In this document: one piece after another, positions 1 to 10,250 of the stretch
Position numbering within the stretch: position 1 is the stretch's first letter
How the letters are laid out: every line of letters begins with the position of its first letter
Origin: Enoplosus armatus
Lineage: Eukaryota > Chordata > Actinopteri > Centrarchiformes > Enoplosidae
Direction: 5' to 3'
NCBI RefSeq assembly: GCF_043641665.1
Contig: NC_092196.1
Span: 3,144,869 to 3,208,868 of the forward strand
DNA: 64,000 nt
Translations under genes and position numbers: made by a program
The notes under the pieces: model-generated
Seen by the model: the letters and a program-made list of their open reading frames with translations, nothing else
Databases searched by the model: none
What the model was told of the DNA's origin: nothing

Positions 1-972
1 CGGGCCAGTTCATCTGGCATCATTCATGACTTTCTGCTCTATCAGGGGGCGTCCACGTTCTTCAATGTTGCCCTAACTGAGCAGGAGGAGGCACTGCTTC
101 TAGGGGCCAAACTGGTGACAACGCTCTGCAAAACTATAACACTGCCACGACTTTCAGTTGTTTTCTGTGACAACTACTTTATCAGTTTCGACTTGGTCCA
201 AAACCTGCACGAGAACCTGGGCATCAGGTGCATTGGCACTGTCCGATCAAACCGCATGGGTGGAGCAACCTTAAAGACGGACAAAGAGCTGATGAAGGAA
301 GGACGTGGAGCTTTTGACTACAGGTCTGCTGAAGGGCTGCTCGCAGTGAAATGGTTTGACAACAAATGTGTGAGCCTTCTTAGCAGTGCCGCTGGGATCA
401 CACCTCTTTCCTCTGTCAAACGGTGGAGCAAAGATGCCAACACAAAGATCGCCGTCCCGTGCCCATCACTCATCCCTGCCTACAATCAGCATATGGGAGG
501 CACTGATCTCTCTGACATGCTGGTACACATGTATAAGACCCCAGCCAAATCCAGGCGATGGTACCTTCCCCTGTTTGGATACATTCTTGACCTGTGCATC
601 TCAAATGCCTGGCTCGTCTACAAGAGGGACTGCAGCCTCCTGAACGAAACCCCACTGCCTCTCAAAAGGTTCCGTCTGGCAGTTGCACACACTTTGGCAC
701 AAGTCAACAAACCAGCATCCAAAGTTGGCCGACCATTATCATCCTCTCCACCACAGATGTCATCTCAGAAAAAATCCAATACCCCAAGACCCTCCCAACC
801 ACAACCAGATGTGCGATATGACAACTTTGGACATTGGCCACATCACTCTGACAAGCGGGGGCGATGCAACCTCTGTACAAAGGGAGTGTCGAGATGGAAA
901 TGCCAGAAATGTCATGTATTCCTGTGTTTGAATGCAAAGCAGGAATGCTTCGCAGCATACCACCAGAAATAG
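1..972 (+). CDS. piggyBac transposase, C-terminal part (cut by window start)
   Basis: The frame is open from base 1 to a stop at 970-972 and corresponds to residues 288-610 of the full protein at 20676-22508. It holds the second catalytic aspartate (CDNY) and the third (GGTD), then the C-terminal cysteine-rich zinc domain. Compared with the full copy it differs at T348I, L403V, E432D and I455T. The last change sits next to the third catalytic Asp. The first catalytic Asp is off the window, so its integrity upstream cannot be judged. Confidence 0.93.
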   Translation, partial: RASSSGIIHDFLLYQGASTFFNVALTEQEEALLLGAKLVTTLCKTITLPRLSVVFCDNYFISFDLVQNLHENLGIRCIGTVRSNRMGGATLKTDKELMKEGRGAFDYRSAEGLLAVKWFDNKCVSLLSSAAGITPLSSVKRWSKDANTKIAVPCPSLIPAYNQHMGGTDLSDMLVHMYKTPAKSRRWYLPLFGYILDLCISNAWLVYKRDCSLLNETPLPLKRFRLAVAHTLAQVNKPASKVGRPLSSSPPQMSSQKKSNTPRPSQPQPDVRYDNFGHWPHHSDKRGRCNLCTKGVSRWKCQKCHVFLCLNAKQECFAAYHQK

Positions 973-1067
973 AATGCGTACAATGGTCAACAACAAAAGA
1001 CAAAATAAGTGCTGTTGCACCCCTGACCAAAATCATTAGTGCAGTTTCTCCACAGGTCGAAAACCAT

Positions 1068-1166
1068 GTGCTGTTGCATGACCACCAAAAAACATTTGTG
1101 CTGTTGCACGACCAGCAAAAAACATTTGTGCTGTTGCACGACCAGCAAAAAATATTTGTGCTGTTG
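1068..1166 (+). repeat. 30-bp tandem repeats in piggyBac 3' region
   Basis: About three head-to-tail copies of a 30-bp unit starting GTGCTGTTGC lie between the transposase stop and the right terminal repeat. They are also present at 22614-22712. A role as subterminal transposase-binding sites is possible but unproven. Confidence 0.8.
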
Positions 1167-1416
1167 ACACTAATGACAAAAGCAAATTCTGTTCATTTCT
1201 TGAAAAACAATGTACTTTTTCTCAATGTTTGTTGTATACATTAAAGTATATGATACGTTTATTATAAACGCATTTCTCAACCGTTTGGTAGAGGCCTATA
1301 TCTCAAAAACTGTGGGGTCTGATTTAAAAAAAAACAATTGATTGTTGTTAATATTATCCTCAGTGAATAAAAAATGCAAATGCCTTTGCTTTTTTCTTGG
1401 TGCGGACCTTAAAGGG

Positions 1417-1906
1417 TTAATTCTTATACAGTGTATCTATTAGAGCTGAGTATGCTGATAGTATAGTATGTTAACAGACCTAAACAGAAGTCGAAATATT
1501 CCAAATAGGAGGTTAAACAGTCGTAAAAATAAGTACCATGAAGTAAAATAAAAACAAAAGATGTCCCACATAATTGGATCCCCATAATAAGAGACTCAAA
1601 CTTGCCTCCATAGTTTCACTCCTCTTTGAGCGTGCGTAGACAGCAAGGAAATCAGAGTCTTTCAAGTAGTGGAATTAAGCAGTCCTGAACGTGAAACTAC
1701 AGCAGAATAGAAGCCTTAGCTCTCCTCCACTAGTGTGTACATATTCAATTGTTGACAACAGGGACACCAAGATCACTTCAGGTGGGAAAAAAGAACACCA
1801 GAGTTTTTCAAAGGGGAAGAAAACTGTCCTTGATGTGTCTGGTCTTCGTCTCCCAGCTTAATTAGACTGGTACTTCAGTCAGTGGCCACTTACCGAAGCA
1901 CGCACA
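1417..1906 (-). other. L1 spacer between ORF1 and piggyBac site (P0)
   Basis: Non-coding L1 sequence downstream of ORF1 on the minus strand. The first four bases are the TTAA target duplication of piggyBac. I see no gene here. Confidence 0.7.
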
Positions 1907-2956
1907 TTATGAAGCCTCGTGCATCACCCTCTTTACAACAAACTCCTTAGCCTGCTTCGGATCCTTGAAACTTGCCTCTTGACCATCCGCTGTGGTTATT
2001 CTTAATGTCGCAGGGTATCTCAGGCCGTAACGGACTGCCTCACAGCTCCGAAGCAGCCCTCTCACCTCGGTGAAGGCCGCCCGCTGTTTACTCACGGTCT
2101 GGGTGAAATCCGGCAGGATTCGGATATGGTCGCCGTCTGCGGTAGTCACTGCCCTCCTCTCCATGGCTTTCTTCAGAAGCAACTCTTTTTCGGAGAAGTA
2201 ATGGCACTTCACCACAAACGCCCGAGGTGGGAGGTTGTCTTGCGCCGGCTTACTACGGAGGGTGCGGTGTGCCCGGTCTATGGTCGGGGGCTTCTCGAGA
2301 TTCAGAGCTTCTTTAAGCAGGTTTGCTACAAACTGAGACGGATGTTTCCCATGTTCACGGCCTTCCTTTACTCCCGTTATGCGTATATTGCAACGCCGCG
2401 ATCTCGCCTCCAAATCCTCGCAGCGATCTCTCAGTGTGACCAGCTCTTTTTTCATCTGGCTGACGTCTGCTTCCATAGTGGCAAACGAGTCCGAGCGACC
2501 GCCAACCTCAGCCTCCAGCTCAGGCACTCGGCTCTCGGCCGCCTCCATTCGCTTATCAACTTGATCCACCGCACATCGTAGTTCAGTCTGAATCTGGCCA
2601 ATCTGACTCCGGAGCTCTGCCGACTGAGCTGTCGCCTTTTCTTCCATTTTCGCCATCAAATCTTGCTTTAAAGACTCAATGGCCAGCAGCACTGCCTGTT
2701 GATTATCGTCGTCTGCATCGTCTGCTGCGCTAGCATTAGCGTTAGCCTCCGGCTCCGACTTGTTTCCTTGGCGATTTCTTGGCATTTTCCTCTCCGCAGT
2801 TGAAAAATCTTGTCGACCTAACTTGTTTATAGATGCGCGTAGGGTCGTAGAGAGTGGTTTAAGAACAGAGAGTTTTAAAAAGAGAGATTTGTTGTAGTCC
2901 CGTGAGGAGCCCAACAAAACTACGTCTTCACATGGCGCTGCCCATCCCGGACTCCC
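1421..2956 (-). mobile_element. L1 element of P0, 5' part
   Basis: Minus-strand L1. The 5' end lies at 2956, directly against the target-site sequence TAAACAAAACAATTAT at 2957-2972. ORF2 lies beyond the window start, on the far side of the piggyBac insertion. Confidence 0.85.
1907..2785 (-). CDS. L1 ORF1p-like RNA-binding protein (P0)
   Basis: 292 aa from the first ATG at 2783-2785. The frame stays open upstream, but only from a TTG at 2968. Layout is that of L1 ORF1p: a short acidic N-terminus, a heptad-rich coiled coil around residues 30-115, an RRM-like domain starting near RRCNIRITGV, and a C-terminal domain. In the L1 family this protein trimerises and coats the element's RNA for retrotransposition in cis. 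The frame has no lesion. P0-specific changes include ELLLKK where other copies have ESLLK. It shares three diagnostic sites (near 1948, 2519 and 2822) with the P3 copy and not with P1 or P2. Confidence 0.9.
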   Translation of the reverse strand: MPRNRQGNKSEPEANANASAADDADDDNQQAVLLAIESLKQDLMAKMEEKATAQSAELRSQIGQIQTELRCAVDQVDKRMEAAESRVPELEAEVGGRSDSFATMEADVSQMKKELVTLRDRCEDLEARSRRCNIRITGVKEGREHGKHPSQFVANLLKEALNLEKPPTIDRAHRTLRSKPAQDNLPPRAFVVKCHYFSEKELLLKKAMERRAVTTADGDHIRILPDFTQTVSKQRAAFTEVRGLLRSCEAVRYGLRYPATLRITTADGQEASFKDPKQAKEFVVKRVMHEAS

Positions 2957-3199
2957 TAAACAAAACAATTATAAGGTAAAAGCATAAGCTAAACAGTTCA
3001 TATCAGGAGTAGCCATCATGGTACCGGGAACAGAACCTCTTTCCCAGGAGAGTACAACCTTCCACAACTCTACTGATAACATGTCTGCAATGAGCACAAT
3101 AATCATAAGAGAAAACTAGGAGTCTCACGCCTGTACGTGTATATAATGCTATATGTGGGTATGTGTTAACTTTAGCAAAACCTGTATATCTACAGGGGT

Positions 3200-3850
3200 T
3201 CAGGAGTATAAATCTTCGTCAGCGTCCTTGTAAACTTCAGTCTCATCCTCTCCGGGCTCAGAGAGGGAGACCAGTGGAACAGTTTCTCCTGCATGTTGTG
3301 ATAATTGGTAAGGAGGTGGTGTGGGGAATTTATCATTAATGGCTGTGGTAATACACTTTAGACAGAGGTGCCTGATGCATGGCATGCAGCAACATCCACA
3401 TAAGGTTAACACAGTCACTGCAACAACTAGTGAAAGAAACACAGACATAATTAATGTTTTCCACCTGCCAAAGGCTCTGTTTAGCCAATCAGATAACGGA
3501 TTGTCTATCCCCGAGTGTTCTGCTAACTCTTCCGACATAGTTTTGAGGCCAGAAAGGGCTCGAGTTATGGAGCCATCTGGGGCTGTATTGTTAGGGACCA
3601 ACACACAGCAATCTTGGGAAAACATAGCACACGCACCTCTTTCAGCTAGGAGGAAATCAAGGGCCATTCTATTTTGGTAAGTCATCAGAGAAGTAGCCGC
3701 CAATTGTTCATGTAGTCCGGCAATGGCATCTCTAGTCATATTGAGCCCTTGAACATTAAAATGAAGGTAATTAATTCTATCCACGTTTTTGTTTACAGCG
3801 ACCCACCAAAACAGGGATGACTCAAACCCTGCGGCGACTTGGTCAACCAA
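3200..3850 (-). pseudogene. env: ERV env, transmembrane part (P0)
   Basis: Open frame of about 217 codons with no ATG at its left edge (it opens with TTG). It contains the gamma-type CX6CC motif (CAMFSQDCC), a preceding helical segment, a membrane-spanning stretch (about SVFLSLVVAVTVLTLC) followed by a cysteine-rich juxtamembrane CCC motif, and an acidic cytoplasmic tail. Only about 100 bp separate it from the integrase end, so the signal peptide and surface subunit are missing. The fragment cannot make a complete envelope. One asparagine codon is missing in NMTR compared with P1 and P2. Confidence 0.88.
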
Positions 3851-3948
3851 TTTATATTCATCAGGGACACCTCTGGGGACTCCAATTGCATCTATGTAGG
3901 TCGGGGAGTTCTGATATAAGTCAAATGATAGTTACAGCCGCTCGAGTA

Positions 3949-5090
3949 CTACAACCTAGTCTCCATAGTGGAGTGTTTTTGGAAGATTTTGTCAGTTGAG
4001 GTCTGTCCAGTCTCTGGTAGGTTCTCATCTCCAGTGTTGTAGTCATTGTCAGTCGGTGAGGTTCCTAAGTCAGTCCGAACCTCAGTCAGTGTTCTCTCTG
4101 TAGGGTCTTGAGTCAGTGCACGGTGCGTCTTATGGATCCAGTTGCTTAGTCTGTCTTCAGTCAACCATACTTTCACACAATGTGATGTAGCCTCTGCTAC
4201 TTTGTACGGTCCCTTCCACCTGGGGGAGGACCAATTGAGCTTATTGACTTTCCTTAGGACCCAGCTTCCCACTTCAAAAGGAGATGTGTCGTGGTCCAGT
4301 TCTTTGGTGAGTCAGTTTCCGTGACCTGTTGAGAGATGCTCATCACAGTGTTATTCAGTTGTTTAACATACTCACTCAGATCTTCATACTGTAATAATAC
4401 AGGTGGAGTGTCTGTTGGTGCAGTAGTAAATGGACAGGGCATTTTCCTTCCTGTCAAAATCTCATGTGGGCTGACATTCATTGTCGCATTTGGAGTGGAT
4501 CTCAGGTTAAATAGCACTATAGGGAGGGCTTCGATCCAGGTTAGTTTTGTGTCTGCGCAGACTTTAGCCAATCCTTCTTTGATAGTACGATTAGCCCTTT
4601 CTACTAGTCCCTGAGATGCTGGATGGTAAACTGCACCGAACTTCTCCTAACTCCTCATTGGAGAAATGAGTGCCGTTGTCAGATCTTATTACTTCTGGTA
4701 CTCCGAATCTGGGAATGATTTCCCTTGTTAGCCATTTTATGACTTCTTTCCCCTTTTCAGTTCTGGTAGGTGTGGCTTCAACCCACCTTGAGAATGGATC
4801 TACACAGACTAAGAGATATCTCTTGCCCTCAACTCTGTGATCTGCACCCATGTCAGTGAAATCAATCACTATCTCCTTCCATGGGGCATCAGGAAGTGGA
4901 AAACTTCGTAGTCCTGCCTTGAGTGAAACCTTTGGATTGAACTGATTACAGATTTCACATGACTGTACAAAATATTTAGTGATGTCTTTAAGGTGGGGGT
5001 GCCACTAATGCTGAGAAATGAGAGCTGTTACTTTTGAGCTCGCACAGTGACCTCTACTGTGGGCTTCTTGGCATAGCAAATTTAGTAGTC
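3949..5090 (-). pseudogene. pol: ERV integrase, broken (P0)
   Basis: Parts in order on the minus strand: zinc-binding N-terminal region with a CEIC pair, interrupted by a TAG stop at 5005-5007; catalytic core with the first Asp (DFTDMG) and second Asp (SDNGTHFSN); the region of the third acidic residue in another frame after a frameshift near 4650; then the C-terminal domain with the GPY motif (WKGPYKV). A further 2-bp difference near 4315 breaks the C-terminal part in P0 and P2 but not in P1. Protease, RT and RNase H are absent between this and gag. Confidence 0.88.
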
Positions 5091-5102
5091 CAGCCGGAGC
5101 TA

Positions 5103-5914
5103 CTATCTCGTGTTGTAGTACATTAACACTTCTCGGTCTGTTGTACTCCTACTCCCCCCCTTTTGAAAAAGAACGGTTGACGAAGCCGTTCTTTTCATCA
5201 ACATCCAGATGAAACGGTTCACAGTACTTGGGAGTATGTAGGTTGCATGCTGTAGATAGTGCTGTTTTAACGTTAACGGAGCTGTTTGCAGCAGGCCATT
5301 CCTTATGACCACTAAAGGGCCCATCATAGGAGGTGAGCTCTGGGCTGCATGTGTTGTGTCAGACTGTGTCAGTGGCCTCTGATGTTGGAGGGCCTCCATC
5401 ATAGCTCGTGCTTCTGCGTAGGCAGGAGGGGGAGCCGTGGGAGTTTGGTCATGCGCCGTCTTATCTTTTTGTTCCGGTTGCTGTGTCTCTGGAGGAGTCA
5501 AGGTCTTAACTGGCATTTGATATATGGATTGCACAGAGGACGGTGATTAGATGGAGAATTTAACTTCTCCCATAAAACATTGGCCAAAAACCCTTCTGCC
5601 TTTTTTACTACTTGTCCTGCTTTCCCTTTCTGCATTCTTCCTGCCTCTTGTACCGTTACTGTGCTCTGCTCTAGACTTTCTGTAGCTTGCTTCATGAACA
5701 TATTAAAATCGCTCACTTTTGGTGGAACGCTTTCACAACCTCCAAACATCCCTTTGTCCTGCACTTCCCCCGTCCAATCTTCTAACCTTTCTAATCCCTT
5801 CTTTGTTTCATCTTTTGGAACTTTCTTCTGCCATCTCACTATTGTTTCAGCTAACACCGACCCCAAAGAGCCGGATTTGCAATCCCGCCACTTACCCACA
5901 ACTTTCTGCGACAT
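5103..5914 (-). pseudogene. gag: ERV gag, N-terminal half, frameshifted (P0)
   Basis: Starts at an ATG at 5912-5914. The first 138 codons are open, then a frameshift around 5500-5534 moves the frame into a Pro/Gln-rich segment carrying a PPPAY late-domain-like motif. The remainder of gag fades out before the integrase. The same frameshift is in all three visible copies, so it predates the array. Assignment rests on position before pol, the PPxY motif and distance from the primer binding site; I recognise no capsid major homology region. Confidence 0.7.
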
Positions 5915-6780
5915 TTATAAACACTATTCCATGTGTTATTCAGAGAGGGTGAGTGGCACAGTGCCCGAGTGAGGACCCGATCAAGAAGCATCTACACGGA
6001 GTCTGTTACTCTGTGCGCTTGATCGTTGAGGGTTTTCCCAGTCTATTCACTCGTTTTAAATCACCACCTTCTGTAACACCTTGACTAAAATATCCCCTTT
6101 TATGCTATTCCAATCCTCCATGCACACAACGACTTGAGATCCGTGTTAGTGCAGGAATTTTCGAGCAGTCTGTACTGTCCGATACACCGACACATGCACA
6201 GTAAAAATATCAATCAAGTAGGAAACCACCCCACATTTGTATGAAAAATAACAAACTTATCCCTGTGTCCTCATAAAGATTGTATCTTTACAATTATTCC
6301 GGGAATTTATTTATTTATTTATTTATTTTTAAATTTTTCTTTTTTGTACTCGAGTCTTCACCTAACGCGGCATCGGGACAATCAAACTTCTCCCGGCATC
6401 GGGCTAACCCCGGAATCAAAAATGTCCTTTAATAATTTAGAAGACAATATGCCTTTTATTCCAGCCGATTCAAACTAAACTAGGACACTTATTCACTTTC
6501 CCTCACGTGAGACTAAGTGTTTTTTACTTTACATGTGACCATTTCAGTAAAAATCAAACAATCATTAATCATTCTCCAAAAGAAAATGACTACGCTTTTA
6601 GCGATCAGGGAATAATCTTATTCAGACAATTTGTTTTGGTATGCCCAATGTGCAGAAATTCCAAGTAGAAAAGAGGTTTTCTGCTTACCTTTTTGTTTCA
6701 GGCGCCTGAAATTGTCTGAAAAAGTGTCTCCTTTGATCGACTCCGGCGGTCCTCAATCGGACGCAGTCTCAGAGTCAGCC
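5915..6780 (-). other. ERV leader between PBS and gag (P0)
   Basis: About 870 bp of 5' untranslated proviral sequence with a (TTTA)n stretch near 6306-6330 that differs between copies. I see no gene. Confidence 0.6.
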
Positions 6781-6800
6781 AATCCGGGTCACCGGCACCA
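6781..6800 (-). promoter_or_regulatory. ERV primer binding site, tRNA-His-like (P0)
   Basis: Three bases inside the end of the 5' LTR, the minus strand reads TGGTGCCGGTGACCCGGATT. This resembles the 3' end complement of vertebrate tRNA-His, apart from one extra G and one substitution. Identical in P1 and P2. Confidence 0.6.
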
Positions 6801-6803
6801 ATT

Positions 6804-6861
6804 TGTTAGCCCCATTCTTTAGTTTGAAGCCCAAGAACAAACTGGAGCCATGTTCAGTTCA
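6804..6861 (-). repeat. 5' LTR, PBS-proximal piece (P0)
   Basis: Begins TGTTAGCC on the plus strand and matches the first 58 bp of the complete LTR at 15050. The match stops at TTCAGTTCA, where the DNA-transposon-like segment begins. Confidence 0.85.
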
Positions 6862-7502
6862 GGAACCTGAAAAAAGTACATTAATGGATTTCTGAAATAT
6901 AATTCCTTTTCCATTAAGTAAAGAAAGTAACATTCTCTCTGAATAACCATTTGGTTTCACATATGACTTGATTTAAATTAATTCTTAGCAACTTTCAAAG
7001 TCTGTCTCGCCCAACTTTTCAATAATGGCATGTTTCACTTTACCAATTTCAGTATTTATTTTACAATATTTACTCTTAACACATTTTGCATATAATTACA
7101 TAAACTCTTTAAAGGAAAATGGGTCAAACCATTTTGAGCTGAGAAAGTAATTTGTGATTATTTTCAATTATAATGATAAGGAAACAGGGTTGCATAAAGT
7201 AAGAGGGATGACTAGCTACATTATTTCTGATTATAGATCATTATATAAAAGTGAGAAATAAATGCTCAACACACCAAAGTATACTTTGAATAACTTTTAA
7301 TACTTTGTCAGCACTATTTCTCTATTAACAACACCCAACAACAACAACACCACATTGCTTTTTATTGACCTTACTATTGATGGCTGGCTGCCCTAGCCTA
7401 TCAACATATTCACTCTAACTGAGCTAAAAACATTTCACTCTAACACTTAACAGGCTAAAACTTGCCATCTGCTTTAGAACATCGGTTTTCTAATTTTCCA
7501 CT

Positions 7503-8971
7503 TTATTTCTCATGGCTGACCAGAGAACTCCATTGGTCTTTTGCAATGGCCAGGTGGCGTGATGTAATATTTTGCGGTGGTGGAATGATGGTCAGCATAT
7601 CCTCAAAGGGATACCAATGGCGATCCTCCCTCAACGGCCAGAAAAAGCGTTTTTCCCCCACTTTGTGCATACATTTCACCTGGCAGTGGGTCTCATTCAC
7701 CTCTTGGATGATCCCTGGGTAGATGTAGCCCTCATACAGCAGGACACACCATTTACCCACAACCTCTGGAGTATGCCACTGCTCTTCTTCTGGTGTGCTA
7801 TGTGTTAGGAGTTCTGTGTGGTCATCTGTGGAATTAAAGCTGAAGCTTTTGGTTTTTTGGCAATTACATTCCAGATTCCCATTTGCAGAACACATGCAGC
7901 TGATGTCGTGGTACAACATTTTCCCAGGTGAAAGAGTAATCACCTGGCAAGACAAGGCAAGATCAGTCATACACAAGTTAGTTCAAAGTGCTTTACCTAA
8001 ATAAGAATCATGGAGAAATAGTGAAGTGAATACCTGGTGAAGCCTCATTGTGGATGGTACCGCTGGAAGGTCAGCTGGCATTTCCTTCACTGCATCATCC
8101 ACATCTTGCTCCTGAATGTAAAACAATTTCACCTTTGTTTGTCCATCATTCAGAGCCTGGTAAAGGGACATTGGCGTGGGAATATCAACTCCTCAGCCCT
8201 CCTCTTCAGTGTGCCACCTATGCCATCTGGGGCTCCTTTGCCATGACTGGCTTCAAAGTAATTCCAAGTTCCCCTTGTAAACCCCTTCTTAAAAATTTCA
8301 GTGCAAAAAAGGTAAAAGTTTCTACGCTGTTTGTATTGTGTGCAGGGCCCATCGCTCAAAAAATGCACAGTTGTCACATCTGGGAATTTTTCTCTGATTT
8401 CCTTCAGAATGGGGTCCATGTGTTTCCATATTGCAGGTGGTCCCTTCAATCTTGATGCCGATATGGTCCAGAAGGATGTAGGGGCCGATTCTCCCCCCAC
8501 ATGATAAACACCGGTGTGTAAAGTGGCCTGTTGGTGGGACGCACCAAAATGAACAGATTGCACTTCTGCACTGTATTTGCAAGCATAGTTTTCTGAGAAA
8601 TCAACATGAAGTACACATTCGTTGGCAGGGAGGTTCTGCTTCAGGGCCCGTGAGAAAGCATACTGCTGCCTGATGTTGTAGAGATGACGCTTAAACTTCT
8701 GGAGCAAAGTGGCAAATGTTTCCACCAGCTCTTCTTGTGAGGATTCATATTCTTTTTTCAAAGTGACCTTTGAGGTTACTCCAGAATCATCTTTGTGCTT
8801 TTTGTCAACAGTTGCCCACTGAAGGTAGGAGACACTATCTGTAGAGGTCTTTTTGAAGCAACTTCTTTCCTGTTTCTACATCTTTTTTCCATTTCTCTCT
8901 TTCTTTTAGTAAGTACTGTTGTCTCCTCTGTACATCAGCATCTTTTCAGCAGCACTCAATGGTGGGCCACA
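7503..8971 (-). pseudogene. DDE-like transposase-family gene, broken (P0)
   Basis: Minus-strand gene of a family that I recall as highly repeated in teleosts. Conserved blocks: HVDFSENY, VHFLSDGPCTQY, EASHGKGAPDGIGG, and a C-terminal block near VGKW and FWPLREDRHWYPF. The D, D and E in the first three blocks could be a catalytic triad; that is inference. A 90-bp intron at 7944-8033 has GT/AG ends and joins in phase 0; the 5' exon starts at an AG acceptor at 8972-8973. Lesions in this copy: a 16-bp deletion near 8192 and a 25-bp deletion near 8932. It lacks the extra G near 8411 that breaks P1 and P2. Confidence 0.75.
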
Positions 8972-9260
8972 CTGTAAGAAAAGCAATTTATCTAACTTAA
9001 TTTAGTGTCCCCTATTATGAATTGTAACTCATTGTTTGAATGCAGTTTGACTTATGTCAAGTTAATCATCCCATCAAGGTAGTTCCTGCAACCATAATCA
9101 ATTTAGACTACCATCAGGAAATTAAAGGAAACAATACAGTCTGTAAAATTCAGGAAAGTGTTTACAATATGTAGATTAACTAAATTCTATTTCAGATAAT
9201 GTAAATTATTGAATTGAATCATAAATAATAGTTTCTGAAGTCTGAGTAAACTCGAGGAAA

Positions 9261-9666
9261 TGCAACCCTGTTAATGTAGTGCAACCCTGTTACTCTAATC
9301 ACAGTAACAGGGTTGCAAATCCATGCTAATGTTAGCTTTTTCTCAGGAGTACAAGCTAGCTTTTTAGCTAGCTGGTGTTACTGCTGACCAAGAGGACACA
9401 CTTACTTATGTAAAAAACTAAAAAAGAAAAAGAAAAAAAAAGGTCTTATCCTGATAATATGCATAACAGGGTTGCACGAGGTAGAGTGAGACATTCAATC
9501 AAGGCTAACAATGTTATAAAAATATGAAAAATAAAAAAGAGGACATACCTTTGCTCTGTCCATTCTTTTGGAAAACTGTTTGATGATGGCAATTCCAGCG
9601 TATCGTGTGATTCGCTGCTTTCTTCTTCTTCTACCATGCTAAAAAGGTTATGGTAACAGGGTTGCG
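9261..9666. repeat. Cluster of TAACAGGGTTGCA motifs (P0)
   Basis: Five copies upstream of the DDE-like gene: 9261-9273 and 9280-9292 (inverted), 9305-9317, 9464-9476 and 9654-9666 (last base G). A sixth, AAACAGGGTTGCA, lies on the other side of the gene at 7182-7194. Clustering at one end and a single copy at the other suggests subterminal transposase-binding repeats. Confidence 0.75.
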
Positions 9667-10063
9667 TGCATGTTGTGGGACACATGTTCCATAAATAATA
9701 ATTATTATTTGAAATATTATGTTTATTAAAGAAAATTGTTCCCACAGTTACAAGAAACAGCAATGAAACAAATAATACCAAAAAAATTAGATTTAAATTT
9801 CATTTTGACTGTTTTATTTGAGATTCAATTTGGTCATCAGGGGGGTGGGACAAGAGAAAAATGGCATTTTAGGGGGTACTCCAGACTTATTTGGTATTTT
9901 CAAAACTATTTTCAAGCATTTTTTTCTCCTAGTTTTTTTAGATTTGGTCTCAAGACAAGTCAAGTCAATTTACAGAGAAACTGCATATTTTAGTATTTTG
10001 TATATGGATTATTTAAAATTTGATGGGTGGGACGTAAAATGTCCTCCAATTCTGGAATGACCC

Positions 10064-10135
10064 AGGTTCAGTGGAGAAATACAGAATACATACAATCAGA
10101 ATACATGATAGCTCGAAACATAGCCAATTATAACA
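10064..10135 (-). repeat. 5' LTR, outer piece (P0)
   Basis: Matches the last 72 bp of the complete LTR and ends TATAACA on the plus strand. The next bases, TCAAC, are the H1 flank. Confidence 0.85.
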
Positions 10136-10250
10136 TCAACGTGACAAAGACAAAGGAGCTGACTGTGGATCTGAGGAGGACCAAGGCGCCGATGACCCCT
10201 GTTTCCATCCAGGACGTCAGTGATGCTGGATACCATCAAACGTACAGCTA
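10136..10250 (+). pseudogene. Non-LTR reverse transcriptase scrap
   Basis: About 38 codons starting exactly at the LTR edge read VTKTKELTVDLRRTKAP, the conserved stretch near the palm/thumb of CR1/Rex-type LINE reverse transcriptases. Plus strand, no catalytic residues, clearly a remnant. The provirus appears to have landed in, or recombined at, this older LINE. Confidence 0.6.

Larger units (their letters stand above)
1..1416 (+). mobile_element. piggyBac element, right part, in P0
   Basis: This matches the right part of the complete copy at 19936-22962. It ends with the 13-bp terminal repeat GGACCTTAAAGGG at 1404-1416, followed by the TTAA target at 1417-1420. It lacks a 10-bp stretch near 1218 that the other copy has. 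The left end is outside the window. Confidence 0.95.
6862..10063 (-). mobile_element. DDE-like DNA transposon segment inside 5' LTR (P0)
   Basis: 3.2 kb with no LTR similarity between the two LTR pieces. It carries the spliced DDE-like gene (7503-8971) and six copies of a GTTGCA-type motif. About 318 bp of LTR middle is missing, so this is not a clean insertion. I could not identify terminal inverted repeats or target duplications; the edges are those of the surviving LTR. 6862-7502 and 8972-10063 hold no gene apart from a possible first exon around 9552-9640. Confidence 0.65.
1..10135 (-). mobile_element. Provirus P0 (partial), ERV with nested L1, piggyBac and DNA transposon
   Basis: Minus-strand gamma-type ERV whose 3' end lies beyond the window start. 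Reading from high to low coordinates: split 5' LTR (10064-10135 and 6804-6861), primer binding site, leader, gag, integrase, env transmembrane part, then the nested L1 from 2956 downward. The host-side flank after the LTR is TCAAC. No complete retroviral gene remains. Confidence 0.85.

Noticed and set aside
1068..1166. CRISPR-like repeats
   Set aside because: Adjacent 30-bp tandem repeats without unique spacers, inside a eukaryotic transposon.
2786..2968. Longer L1 ORF1 starting at 2968
   Set aside because: The extension opens with TTG and does not look like ORF1p; the ATG at 2785 fits the family.
3200..3850. A domesticated env gene
   Set aside because: The signal peptide and surface subunit are missing and no ATG starts the frame, in all copies. 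An open transmembrane part alone is not enough.
9552..9640. First exon of the DDE-like gene
   Set aside because: It has an ATG and a GT donor, but joining it to the acceptor at 8971 gives the wrong phase and a stop; not accepted without transcripts.
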